From Streptomyces bottropensis ATCC 25435 (lineage in GTDB: Bacteria; Actinomycetota; Actinomycetes; Streptomycetales; Streptomycetaceae), in the NCBI RefSeq assembly GCF_000383595.1, contig NZ_KB911581.1, forward strand, positions 6,159,519-6,223,518: 64,000 nucleotides of DNA. Reading direction: 5' to 3'. The notes under the pieces were generated by a model that was not told where the DNA came from, did no database searches, and saw only the letters and a program-made list of their open reading frames with translations. Position numbers and translations under genes: made by a program. The first letter of the stretch is position 1; every line of letters begins with the position of its first letter. Shown one piece after another: positions 32,276-40,464 of the stretch.

Positions 32276-33289
32276 CTACGCGGTGGGCACCGCAAGGACG
32301 ATGGTGCTGGTGAACGCCGTACGACCGTCCTGTACGGCCCGCACGGACACGACCCTGACCGCCGGATCGGTCGACTCGCACTCCTCCGCCTCGATCAGGC
32401 AGGGCGTGTCGAACTCCACGTACCGCTCGAAGGAGTTCTCGGTGGAGATGGCCGTGCTGCCGGGGACGAGGACCCGCGTGACCTGCCGGGCGGCCTCCAG
32501 CAGCACCATCCCGGGGATGTGGTCGTTGGGGTGCTCGAAGAGGATGGGGTGACGCTGGTCCGCCCGCAGGAGCCACCGGCCCGGAGCGTCCCCCGGGGCG
32601 AGCACCACGTCCGGGGCGTAACGGCGGTCGACCAGCGCGGGCTCGACCGGTTCGGCCAGCGGCGTCTGCGTCCGGGCGTCCGGCGTCAGCCGCTCGCCGC
32701 GGATCCGGCTGTAGACCTGCGGCCGGAGCATGCTGGCCTTCGCCACGCCCGAGCCCACCGGCCGGCCGTCGCGCATGATCTCGACGTGGAAGTCCACCCC
32801 GGCCAACTGCCCGCCCCTGTGCCGGACGTTCGCGGTGGTGATGGACAGCGACAGCTCGGCCGGCGTCCCGAATATCTTCAACTGCTCGGGGTCACAGGTG
32901 TATTCGAGGCCGTTCAGGATGAAGTGGCTGTTGAGCGGAACACCGAACTCGGCGTGCGAGAGCAGGGTGCCGACCTGGCGGATGGTCTCCGCGACCAGCG
33001 TCGGGTCGTAGTGCTCCCCGCATGAGGACGTGAAGTAGCTGTGGGCGCGCGGCCATTGCGCGGAGGCCACGAAGCGGGTGTCGTCCAGGCGCTGCCACCC
33101 CGTCAGCAGCACCTCGGCCACGGCGGCGCGGTGGACGTACTCCTTGGGCACCGTGGTGGTGAACCTGGGCTGCTGCCCTCTCTGTGCCGGGATGAAGATC
33201 CTGGAGCTGGAATCGGAGCTGTTGGGCCGGTCGAGCAGCGGAAGCGGGGCTTCCAGTTCCACGTCGTTCTCAAGCATTGATACGGACAT
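32276..33289 (-). CDS. AfsA-like gamma-butyrolactone (or related autoregulator) biosynthesis protein
   Basis: A 337-residue protein with two AfsA hotdog repeats. VPKEYVHRAAVAEVLLTGW near residues 47-65 is the first A-factor synthase signature (VHR...EVLLT), and the second copy HPNDHIPGMVLLEAARQV lies near residues 245-262. AfsA-type enzymes join a beta-ketoacyl chain to dihydroxyacetone phosphate to start gamma-butyrolactone or butenolide signal synthesis. The gene is divergent from a receptor-type TetR gene, the standard arrangement of such signal pairs, and a run of G precedes ATG 33289. The exact signal chemistry cannot be inferred. It probably controls the surrounding biosynthetic genes. 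Confidence 0.92.
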   Translation of the reverse strand: MSVSMLENDVELEAPLPLLDRPNSSDSSSRIFIPAQRGQQPRFTTTVPKEYVHRAAVAEVLLTGWQRLDDTRFVASAQWPRAHSYFTSSCGEHYDPTLVAETIRQVGTLLSHAEFGVPLNSHFILNGLEYTCDPEQLKIFGTPAELSLSITTANVRHRGGQLAGVDFHVEIMRDGRPVGSGVAKASMLRPQVYSRIRGERLTPDARTQTPLAEPVEPALVDRRYAPDVVLAPGDAPGRWLLRADQRHPILFEHPNDHIPGMVLLEAARQVTRVLVPGSTAISTENSFERYVEFDTPCLIEAEECESTDPAVRVVSVRAVQDGRTAFTSTIVLAVPTA

Positions 33290-33332
33290 GTCCCCCCCAA
33301 AAGGAGATTCGAACCCCTGTCGGCTCCATCAC

Positions 33333-33352
33333 AATACAGGTCAGCCGGTTTT
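33333..33352. promoter_or_regulatory. Candidate autoregulatory element between the AfsA-like and receptor genes
   Basis: The 20-bp sequence aatacaggtcagccggtttt is an imperfect palindrome (aatacagg against aaaaccgg on the other strand, 6 of 8 positions). Its form fits the loose autoregulatory elements bound by butyrolactone receptors. It lies 44 bases upstream of the AfsA-like start and 100 bases upstream of the receptor gene start. Confidence 0.5.
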
Positions 33353-33453
33353 TTTCCATCGTCTGAGGGCACCGACTTGATAAGTTGTCGTACCGGCCGT
33401 TCCGAGTACCGCTCCGGTCGGCGGTGGCATTACTCGAGCACAGGAGAAACCGC

Positions 33454-34107
33454 ATGGCACAGCAGGCGCGAGCAGTGGAGACGAGGCGGCTCATCCTGCA
33501 GGGCGCGGCGTTGGTCTTCGACGAGATGGGCTACGACGCGGCGTCGATCAAGGAGATCCTGTCCAGGGTGTCGGTGACCAAGGGCGCCCTTTACTTCCAC
33601 TTCCCGTCCAAGGAGGACCTGGCGCGCGGCGTGCTGGAGGAGCAGACGCTCCATCTGCACGTGTCACCCCAGACGTCCAAGTTGCAGGAGGTGATCGACC
33701 TGACCATGGCCGTCGCCCACGCACTGCCGAACGACGCGATGCTGCGCGCCGGGAGCCGTCTGGCGCTGGAGCGCGGGTCCATCGACTTCGCGTCGGACAG
33801 CCCCTTCCTGTCCTGGGCGAAGGTGTGCGAGCAACTGCTGGAGCAGGCCAGGCGCGACGGCGAGGTGCTGCCGCACGTCGACTGCCATGAGACGGCGGAG
33901 CTGATCGTCGGATCCTTCACCGGGATCCAGGCGTTCTCCCAGATCAGCTCGGCCCTGCTGGATCTGGAGACGCGGGTGTCGGCGATGTGGAAGCACATCC
34001 TGCCGTCCGTCGCCATCCCGGCCGCCCTCGCCCGCCTCGACACGGCCCCCGACCGCGGCGCCCGCCTGCAACAGGCACAGCAGGCACAGCAGGCAGCCGC
34101 CGTGTAG
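33454..34107 (+). CDS. TetR-family gamma-butyrolactone-receptor-type regulator
   Basis: A 217-residue TetR-family regulator from ATG 33454 with an AGGAG site. The DNA-binding helix-turn-helix spans about residues 8-55 (RRLILQGAALVFDEMGYDAASIKEIL and KGALYFHFPSKEDLA; each written as a partial motif), with the KGALYFHF recognition helix shared by ArpA/ScbR receptors. The ligand domain carries a conserved Trp in FLSWAKVCEQLLEQ near residue 120. Divergence from the AfsA-like gene supports a receptor function. The C-terminus ends in a glutamine/alanine-rich QQAQQAQQAA tail. It probably represses the AfsA-like gene, itself and pathway genes until signal binding. Confidence 0.9.
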   Translation: MAQQARAVETRRLILQGAALVFDEMGYDAASIKEILSRVSVTKGALYFHFPSKEDLARGVLEEQTLHLHVSPQTSKLQEVIDLTMAVAHALPNDAMLRAGSRLALERGSIDFASDSPFLSWAKVCEQLLEQARRDGEVLPHVDCHETAELIVGSFTGIQAFSQISSALLDLETRVSAMWKHILPSVAIPAALARLDTAPDRGARLQQAQQAQQAAAV

Positions 34108-35038
34108 TGACCGCGGGGCTCGCAGCGACACCGAGCGACGCGCGGGCCCTCGATCAAGCCCGCGCGGGCGGGCGGGCGCAGCAGGTCACTCACCCCACCA
34201 GGACGGCCCCGCCCGCACCAGCGGCAGCGGCGGCCACCCGCCCGACCTCGTTCGGCGAGAGCGCCCAGCCTCCTTCGGCCAGGGCCGCGAGTCCCTGCAT
34301 ACGTCGGTGGCGACGCGGGGATCTCGGGCGCCCCGGAGCTGCCGCCGGGCGGCGTCATCCCACGCACAGGGCGGCGCGGGGGCGCTCACCTGGCCACGAC
34401 GAGCGGGCGCACGGGCCGGCTCGCACGGCCCAGCGGACGGAACCCCCGGCCAGGCCGATCGGTAGCCGCCGCGCTCTCGACCGACCCGGCCGAGCGGGTG
34501 GGGACGCTCACCACGCAGCGACCGGCGCACGGGTCCCGGCACGCACGCACTCACGCACTCACGCACTCACGCACTCACGCACTCACGCACTCACGCACTC
34601 ACGCACTCACGCACTCACGCAAGACAAGGCAACCCCCGCCGACACCCGAGCGGAAGCCGCCTGATCCTGGCCGCACCCCCACGAAGCAGCACGGGAGCCC
34701 TCCCCCACCGCGACCGGCCGTCGCACGGGCCCCACCCCTCCACCGAGCGGCGCGAGACCCCCGCCGACACCGAGCAGCGGCCGCCCCACCCCACCGCCGA
34801 CCGACCCGGCAACCCGCCAGGCGCGTCGGCACACCCCATCACCAGGGCCGTTCCCGTCCCCCGGCGCCACCCAGAACCCCGTGAGACCTCGCCGCCCCGA
34901 CCAACGGCGGGCGGCTGGCCCCACACCGGCCGGGCCGAGTCGGGACACACGCCCGGCGCCGATGAACAGCGCGCGGGCCCGCACCCCGCACCGTCCAGCC
35001 CCGCACCGTCCTGCCCCGCACCGCCCCCGCACGGGCCC
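34108..35038. other. 930-base gene-poor interval with a short tandem repeat
   Basis: No convincing gene is present between the two convergently placed TetR genes. Several long frames exist on both strands, but their products are arginine/proline/alanine low-complexity sequence with no domain or ribosome-binding site. The interval contains the 8-bp repeat array at 34545-34616 and a C-rich stretch with ccccgcaccgtcc copies near 34985-35025. Confidence 0.65.
34545..34616. repeat. Nine tandem copies of an 8-bp unit
   Basis: Nine perfect head-to-tail copies of acgcactc, followed by a partial acgc. The period of eight would shift a reading frame, which supports the interval being noncoding. Such perfect arrays suggest recent slippage expansion and probable strain variability. 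Confidence 0.95.
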
Positions 35039-35761
35039 TCAGCCCACGCCGGCCCGCCCCGGCGCGCCGGCCCGTTCCCCCGGGCGCCCGCGCTCTCTCG
35101 GTCCGGCGCCCCGTGGTGACGGCCCGCGCGGGGCCGGGAGCGTGGGTCGCCCGGAGGGGCGCAGGTCGCCGATCCGCTCCGGCGGCACGAGGGCGGGCAG
35201 CAGGGACTCCCATACGCCGGTGACGGTCGCCGCGGCCAGCCAGCTCCGGTCCTGGCGGGAGAGCATCTCGACGCCGGCGGTGGCCGCCGTGAGCATGCGG
35301 GCGGCCTGCCGCGGGTCCAGACCGGGCAGCAATTCGCCCCGGCGGCCGGCCCGGGCGAGCACGAGCGCCACGGCCCGCCGCCAACTCGGGTACGCGCCGG
35401 GGTGGCCGCTCCCACCGGGCCGGCGCTCGTCGCAGAGCCGCAGACCCGCCCGGAACACGACGTCGTGCCTGATCCGGTGGGCCAGGCCGTGCGTCGTGTC
35501 GATCAGCACCTGCAGCACCGGACCGCCGGGTGCCCTGGCCGCCCGGAGGATGATCCGCCAATCCGCGCTCGACCGCGCCGCGACGGCCTGGGCCAGCTTC
35601 TCCTTCGAGGTGAAGTGGAAGTACAGGGCCCCCTTGGAGACCTTGGCCGTCTCCACGATGTCGCTCAGGCTCGTCGTCCCGAAGCCCTTCGTGTCGAAGC
35701 ACACGGCCGCGGCCCGGACGATCTGCTCGCGCGTGCGTTCGGCTCGCTCTTGGCGTGGCAT
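35039..35761 (-). CDS. Second TetR-family regulator, butyrolactone-receptor-like (pseudo-receptor candidate)
   Basis: A 240-residue TetR-family protein from ATG 35761 with a GGGAGAGG site. The HTH has FDTKGFGTTSLSDIVE and the recognition helix VSKGALYFHFTSKEKLA at residues about 25-58, as in ArpA/ScbR-type receptors. The ligand domain ends in VWESLLPALVPPERIGDL; the last 40 residues are an Arg/Pro/Gly tail. It is divergent from the IS701-type gene and shares a 206-base gap containing two near-identical operator-like palindromes, so it probably autoregulates and controls that gene. With the 33454 receptor it would form the receptor/pseudo-receptor pair common in Streptomyces clusters. Confidence 0.88.
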   Translation of the reverse strand: MPRQERAERTREQIVRAAAVCFDTKGFGTTSLSDIVETAKVSKGALYFHFTSKEKLAQAVAARSSADWRIILRAARAPGGPVLQVLIDTTHGLAHRIRHDVVFRAGLRLCDERRPGGSGHPGAYPSWRRAVALVLARAGRRGELLPGLDPRQAARMLTAATAGVEMLSRQDRSWLAAATVTGVWESLLPALVPPERIGDLRPSGRPTLPAPRGPSPRGAGPRERGRPGERAGAPGRAGVG

Positions 35762-35832
35762 GACCTCTCCCTCGTCACGGCGATCTCGCCTCGGGCCCGC
35801 GCCAGAGTGCAGCCGGTGAACAGCCCCACAAT

Positions 35833-35853
35833 AAACCAACCGTGCGGTATATT
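35833..35853. promoter_or_regulatory. Operator copy 1 (receptor-type palindrome)
   Basis: aaaccaaccgtgcggtat followed by att is an AT-flanked imperfect palindrome around accgtgcggt. An almost identical sequence recurs 74 bases away. It lies 72 bases upstream of the TetR start at 35761, so binding there would affect TetR transcription. Confidence 0.7.
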
Positions 35854-35906
35854 ATTGCCTCAAGCCGAGACCGCTTGCAGGACGAGACGACATGACGAAG
35901 TATAGA

Positions 35907-35926
35907 AAACCAACCGTCCGGTATTG
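35907..35926. promoter_or_regulatory. Operator copy 2 (receptor-type palindrome)
   Basis: aaaccaaccgtccggtattg differs from copy 1 at one base in the 18-bp core. Two such matches in one 206-base gap are unlikely by chance, and the form resembles the autoregulatory elements bound by butyrolactone receptors. It lies 42 bases upstream of the IS701-type gene start, placing that gene under the same control. Confidence 0.72.
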
Positions 35927-35967
35927 TATGGTCGGTCTGTCGACGCCCGTCAGAGGGAGGGAGAGCC

Positions 35968-37179
35968 ATGGAAGGCGTGGAGAGCGATGACCTGGCGCAG
36001 ACCTGGGGAGACGTCGCGGACGACTTCGTCACCGAGTTCTGCCGGCGGATGCTGGCCTCACTGAAGCGACGTGACCAGCGCACCAGGGGTGAGTGGTACG
36101 TCTCCGGACTGCTGTCCGTGCCGGGCCGCAAGTCCATGCGCGCCCTGGCCGCCGTGACCGACCACGGCGCCGCCGAACAGAGTCTGCACCACTTCATCAG
36201 TGACTCCTCCTGGGCGTGGGCACCCGTACGGCAAGCGCTCGCCCGCCATCTGGACCGGGTCCTGCTGCCGCAGGCGTGGGTGATCGGCTCCATGGCCATC
36301 CCCAAGGCCGGGGCGCACTCCGTCGGGGTCGAGGAGTCCTTCCGCTTCGACCTCGGACGGGTCGTCAACAGCCAGCAGGCCTACGGGGTCTCCCTGGCCA
36401 ACGAGCAGTTGAGCGTGCCCGTCAACTGGGGCCTCAATCTGCCCGCGGAGTGGCTGGAGAACGCGGAGCGCAGACGGCGGGCCCGGATCCCGGACGACGC
36501 CACGGCCATGAGCGTGGAGGCGGGCGCGGTGCACACCGCGGCCGAACTCGCCGACGCGGCCTGGGGGTTACGGCGTCGGCCGGTCGTCCTGGACGCCCGC
36601 ACCCTGGACTCCCCCGCCCTGCTGGAGGAGATCACGCGCCGCGGAATCCCGTTCGTCATGCGTGTCGACGGGGCGACCCGGGTGCTCGGCTTCGATCCCG
36701 GTCAGTCCGGTTCGGGGAAACAGCTGTTCCAGGCACGGCAGTTGGTCGAGCGGGGCAAGAAGCTGTCCAAGCCGGTCTGCTGGGTCGACCCGGAGTACTC
36801 GATAACCCGGTCGGTTCTGGTGAGCGGTACCAGGGTGACCATGCCGGCGGCCCGCAGGCCGGGCATGCCCGCACAACCCGACCAGGCGCTGACACTCGTC
36901 GGCGGATGGCCGATGCAGAAGGGCGGATCGCCCGAGCTCTGGCTGTCCAATCTGGTGGACGTGCCGCCTGCCGCGCTGCTGCGCCTGGGACGGCTGACCC
37001 GGCGGGCGAGCAAGGACTTCTCGGAGGTCAGCACCCGGGTCGGCATGCGCGACTTCGAAGGACGCTCCTACGCCGGCTGGCACCGCCATGTGACGCTCTG
37101 CTCCGTGGCGCACGCGATCCTGGTGCTGTCCTCGGCACGCCGGCAGCGCCCCGGCGTCTCACACGAACTGTCCGCCTGA
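35968..37179 (+). CDS. IS701-type transposase-like protein with degenerate catalytic site, probably domesticated
   Basis: A 403-residue protein aligned by eye with IS701-family transposases: RGEWYVSGLLSVPGRKSM, SLHHFISDSSWAWAPVRQAL and LNLPAEWL are family blocks. Where active enzymes have the first catalytic Asp-Asp followed by PK (DD..FPK), this protein reads VIGSMAIPKAG, and the DAGYG block reads VLDARTLD, so the DDE triad is broken. No flanking inverted repeats were noticed. Codon 201 is TTA (36568-36570), implying bldA-dependent translation. It sits behind two receptor-type operators, divergent from a TetR gene. I infer a regulatory or DNA-binding role; a recently dead transposase is the alternative. 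Its 3' end overlaps the convergent aroE-like gene by 21 bases. Confidence 0.82.
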   Translation: MEGVESDDLAQTWGDVADDFVTEFCRRMLASLKRRDQRTRGEWYVSGLLSVPGRKSMRALAAVTDHGAAEQSLHHFISDSSWAWAPVRQALARHLDRVLLPQAWVIGSMAIPKAGAHSVGVEESFRFDLGRVVNSQQAYGVSLANEQLSVPVNWGLNLPAEWLENAERRRRARIPDDATAMSVEAGAVHTAAELADAAWGLRRRPVVLDARTLDSPALLEEITRRGIPFVMRVDGATRVLGFDPGQSGSGKQLFQARQLVERGKKLSKPVCWVDPEYSITRSVLVSGTRVTMPAARRPGMPAQPDQALTLVGGWPMQKGGSPELWLSNLVDVPPAALLRLGRLTRRASKDFSEVSTRVGMRDFEGRSYAGWHRHVTLCSVAHAILVLSSARRQRPGVSHELSA

Positions 37180-38070
37180 GACGGCGGGCCCGGCCGACAG
37201 GCCGGCTCGCCGGACCAGTTCGGCATGGGCCGCGGCGCGCATCGCCGCGACCGGCACATCGGTCAGACCGGTCAGCAGCTCGATCTGCCGCTCGGCCCGG
37301 TGCAACAGCGGAGACAGTCCGTGGACGACGGTGCCGCCGACGAAACCCGCCGCCTTGGCCAGCCGGGTCGGCCAGGCCGAACACGCCGCGTCGAGGACGG
37401 CGGCGCCGGAGCGGGCGACCGTCGGGGCGAGGGCGTCGGCCGCGCCGGCCGGCAGGGTGGAGACCACCACTGCGACACCCCGGAGCAGCCGGCCCAGTTC
37501 CTCGAAGCGGTGCAGGTCGACCGAGACGCCCAGCCGTCCGGCCGCCGCCTCGGTCTCCCTGGCGTGACCGCGCTCGCGCACCACGACGACCGGCTCCCTG
37601 ACGCCCACCTCCCGCAGGGCGGCCAGCGCCGCGCAGGCCGCGACTCCGCCACCCAGCACCACGGCGGATCCCGGCGCGCCGAGCCCGGCCTGCCGTAGGG
37701 CGGCGACGATGCCGTGCACGCCGCAGTGGTCACCGAAACTCCGGCCGTCCCGCAGGACCACCGTGTCCGCGCCGCCCACGTCCAGGGCCAGATCCGACAC
37801 CTCGTCGACCAGCGGCAGGACGGCCCGCTTCAGCGGAGTGGTCAGACAGAGCCCGGCCCAGTCGTCGCCGAGCGAGTCGAACAGCGCCGGCAGGGCGGAT
37901 GCGTCGCAGTCGATCGTCTCGTAGTCCCAGCGCAGTCGCATCGCCGCGTAGGCGGCTCGATGCAGCGTGGGCGACAGGGAGCGGCCCACCGGCGATCCGA
38001 GCACCGCCACGCGGTTGCCCCTTCTGTCCGCGGGCGGCGTCCGGCCCACGGGGGTTCGGTCCGTGTACAT
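37159..38070 (-). CDS. aroE: Shikimate dehydrogenase-like protein
   Basis: A 303-residue protein with the shikimate dehydrogenase layout: substrate loop GSPVGRSLSPTLHRAAY at about residues 25-41, the active-site lysine in LTTPLKRAVLPL, the NADP-binding GGGVAACAALAAL, and a C-terminal HGLSPLLHRAERQIELLTG. It would reduce 3-dehydroshikimate to shikimate. Two deviations are visible: the NTV-type motif reads GADTVVL, and the usual glycine-glutamine near the C-terminus is replaced by His-Arg. It may thus be a pathway-dedicated or altered-substrate paralogue that feeds the DAHP-synthase/PhzE branch. The stop lies inside the convergent IS701-type gene. Confidence 0.83.
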   Translation of the reverse strand: MYTDRTPVGRTPPADRRGNRVAVLGSPVGRSLSPTLHRAAYAAMRLRWDYETIDCDASALPALFDSLGDDWAGLCLTTPLKRAVLPLVDEVSDLALDVGGADTVVLRDGRSFGDHCGVHGIVAALRQAGLGAPGSAVVLGGGVAACAALAALREVGVREPVVVVRERGHARETEAAAGRLGVSVDLHRFEELGRLLRGVAVVVSTLPAGAADALAPTVARSGAAVLDAACSAWPTRLAKAAGFVGGTVVHGLSPLLHRAERQIELLTGLTDVPVAAMRAAAHAELVRRAGLSAGPAVSGGQFV

Positions 38071-38360
38071 GGATCGTTGACGCTCCTTCCGCGTCGGAGG
38101 GTGGATTTCGGATATCGGGACAGCTTAGGAGCCGGATCGCCCCGGTGGCGCGCCGACTTGACATAGACCGGCGGTGAATCGGATCGCGCACGGCCTTTTC
38201 TCCCTCCTGTGGCCGGGCCGCGCTTCTTCCGACCCGCAAGGTGACGAAATCGTGGCCGCCTGTTCGCCGTCGCACCGGCCGTCGCGGAAGAGTCCTTTCT
38301 GCGCGGCCCGCTCAATCGGTTCGCCCCGTCCGGCAGCCCCTGCGAATTGGAGTTCTGATC

Positions 38361-38975
38361 GTGACCAACGTCGCCGTCATCTATTACTCGTCCACCGGTC
38401 ATGTGCACACGATGGCCGAGGCGGCCGCCGTGGCGGCCGAGAAGGCCGGCGCCGAGGTGCGCCTGCGCAGGGTCGAGGAGACCGCTTCGCAGTCCGTGGT
38501 CGCCGCGAGCCCGGAATGGGCAGAGCACCTCGCCGCCACCGCCCACGTCGGCCGGGCGACGCTGGAGGACCTGGAGTGGGCGGACGTCCTCCTGTTCGGC
38601 ACACCCACCCGGTTCGGCCTGCCGGCCGCCCAGCTGAAGCAGTTCATCGACAGCACCGGCGACCTCTGGAACCAGGGCAGGCTGGTGAACAAGGTGGTCT
38701 CCTCGTTCACGTCCACCTCCACCACCCACGGCGGCCAGGAGAGCACCCTGCTGGCGCTGAACAACACCTTCTACCACTGGGGCGCCATCATCGTCGCCCC
38801 CGGTTACGCGGACCCGATCCAGTTCGCCGCCGCCAACGGCAATCCGTACGGCACCAGCCATGTGTCGCACGACACCACCGCTCCGGGCGAGGAGAAGCTG
38901 GATGCGATCGATTTCCAGGCCCGCCGCGCGGTCGAGATCGCGACGGCACTCAACATCGGCCTCAAGGCCCTGTGA
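38361..38975 (+). CDS. wrbA: WrbA-type NAD(P)H:quinone oxidoreductase
   Basis: A 204-residue flavodoxin-fold protein from GTG 38361, with GGAG about ten bases upstream. The FMN phosphate loop YYSSTGHVHTMAE (residues 8-20), the GTPTRFGLPAAQLKQFID block near residues 78-95, and SSFTSTSTTHGGQESTL plus YHWGAIIVAPGY are WrbA signatures. It reduces quinones by two electrons. In this context it may handle an aminophenol-derived or hydroxyquinone intermediate produced by the neighbouring aromatic monooxygenase, which is inference. It is preceded by a 290-base gap shared with the divergent aroE-like gene. Confidence 0.92.
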   Translation: MTNVAVIYYSSTGHVHTMAEAAAVAAEKAGAEVRLRRVEETASQSVVAASPEWAEHLAATAHVGRATLEDLEWADVLLFGTPTRFGLPAAQLKQFIDSTGDLWNQGRLVNKVVSSFTSTSTTHGGQESTLLALNNTFYHWGAIIVAPGYADPIQFAAANGNPYGTSHVSHDTTAPGEEKLDAIDFQARRAVEIATALNIGLKAL

Positions 38976-39218
38976 TCCGAAGCCGCCACGGGCGCGGGAA
39001 TTCGGTCGAGTGACGCGAATGCCCCGCGCTCGTTCCGGGCGAACTCCCGCCGATCGACGGCGGGAGGGCGTGAAAAGCGCGAATTCCGCTGTGAGAAGCG
39101 GGAATTCCGCGAGCGTTCCGGAGCAGCGGCACTGCCTTTCCCCGCCGTTGCGACCGCTCGCGTCGCCGGCCCGGGCAGGACCGAACGAACCGCCACGACC
39201 AGGGAGTCGGGAAGCGAG

Positions 39219-40424
39219 ATGGCGCAGATAATCATCGCAGGTGGCGGCATAGGCGGGCTGGCGACAGCGCTGAGCGTCGCCCGCCAGGGCCACCGGGTGC
39301 TGGTGCTGGAGGGCCGCAGCGACTTCACCGAGCTGGGCGCGGGCATCCAGTTGGCGCCCAACGCGTTCCACGCGCTCGACCGGCTCGGCGTCGGTGACTC
39401 GGTCCGGGCCCGGGCCGTCCACATCGACGAGCTGTGCCTCATGGACGGGACCACGGGCAGGCGGATCGCCGGCCTGCCGCTCGACGACGCGTACCGCCGG
39501 CGCTTCGCCAACCCCTACGCGGTGGTCCGGCGCGTCGACCTGTACGCCCCGCTGCTGCAGGCCTGCCGGGCCTCGACCGCCGTCCGGCTGCGCACCCGCG
39601 CCCGGGTGGCGCACTACACGCAGGACGACGCGGGCGTGACCGTGCACCTGGCCTCCGGCGAACGGGTGCGCGGCGCGGCGCTGATCGGCGCCGACGGCAT
39701 CCGCTCCGCCGTGCGCGGTCAGCTGGTCGGGGACGGCGGCCCCCGGGTGTCCGGGCACACCATCTACCGCTCCGTGATCCCGATGGAGGCGGTACCCGAG
39801 GAACTGCGCTGGAACACGGTCACCCTGTGGGCCGGTCCCGACCGGCACTTCGTCCACTACCCCATCGGCAACGGCAGGTTCCTGAACCTGGCCGCCACCG
39901 TCGACGACGGGGCCACGGAGGAGGTGACGGGCACCCCCGTGTCCCGTGCCAGGGTGCTCGCCGCGTTCCCCCGGCTCGGCGAGACCCCCCGCAGGCTGCT
40001 CGGCCTCGGCGAGGACTGGCGCTCGTGGGTGCTCTGCGACCGCGACCCGGTCCGGCGGTGGACCGACCGACGGGTGGTCCTCGTCGGCGACGCGGCCCAC
40101 CCCATGCTCCAGTACGCGGCCCAGGGCGCCTGCCAGACCCTGGAGGACGCGGTGGTCCTCGGTGACCTGATCGGCACCGAGGAGGCGGACTTCGAGCGGC
40201 ACTTCGAGGAGTTCGCCGACGAACGGCGCGACCGCACCGCCGCCGCCCAGCTGACCGCCCGTGAGATGGGCCGTCGGCTCTACCACGCGACGGGTGAGGC
40301 GGCCCGGCGACGCGACACCGATCTGGGCGCGCTGTCCGTGCGGGACCTGCACGACCGGGTCGAGTGGCTGCACGGCGCCCGGTCCGGCGCCCGGGACGCG
40401 CGTCCGGCGTACGCGGCCGGCTGA
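39219..40424 (+). CDS. FAD-dependent aromatic-ring monooxygenase (3-hydroxybenzoate 6-hydroxylase/salicylate hydroxylase type)
   Basis: A 401-residue class A flavoprotein monooxygenase. GGGIGGLATALSVARQGH at residues 8-25 binds FAD, GADGIRSAVR is the DG fingerprint near residues 155-164, and LVGDAAHPMLQYAAQGACQ the second FAD motif near residues 288-306. The closest group I recognise hydroxylates hydroxybenzoates using NADH and oxygen. 3-Hydroxyanthranilate made by the nearby operon is a sensible substrate candidate, giving a dihydroxy-anthranilate, but a phenolic intermediate of another route is possible. A weak upstream GGGAG precedes ATG 39219. The next gene starts 40 bases downstream on the same strand. 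Confidence 0.88.
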   Translation: MAQIIIAGGGIGGLATALSVARQGHRVLVLEGRSDFTELGAGIQLAPNAFHALDRLGVGDSVRARAVHIDELCLMDGTTGRRIAGLPLDDAYRRRFANPYAVVRRVDLYAPLLQACRASTAVRLRTRARVAHYTQDDAGVTVHLASGERVRGAALIGADGIRSAVRGQLVGDGGPRVSGHTIYRSVIPMEAVPEELRWNTVTLWAGPDRHFVHYPIGNGRFLNLAATVDDGATEEVTGTPVSRARVLAAFPRLGETPRRLLGLGEDWRSWVLCDRDPVRRWTDRRVVLVGDAAHPMLQYAAQGACQTLEDAVVLGDLIGTEEADFERHFEEFADERRDRTAAAQLTAREMGRRLYHATGEAARRRDTDLGALSVRDLHDRVEWLHGARSGARDARPAYAAG

Positions 40425-40464
40425 GCACCGCCACCCGACAACACCTATGAGGAGACGCACCCGT

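Noticed and set aside
34545..34616. CRISPR array
   Set aside because: The repeats are 8-bp, perfect and contiguous without spacers; no Cas genes are present.
35968..37179. Active IS701 insertion sequence
   Set aside because: Catalytic residues are lost and no terminal inverted repeats or target duplication were noticed around it.
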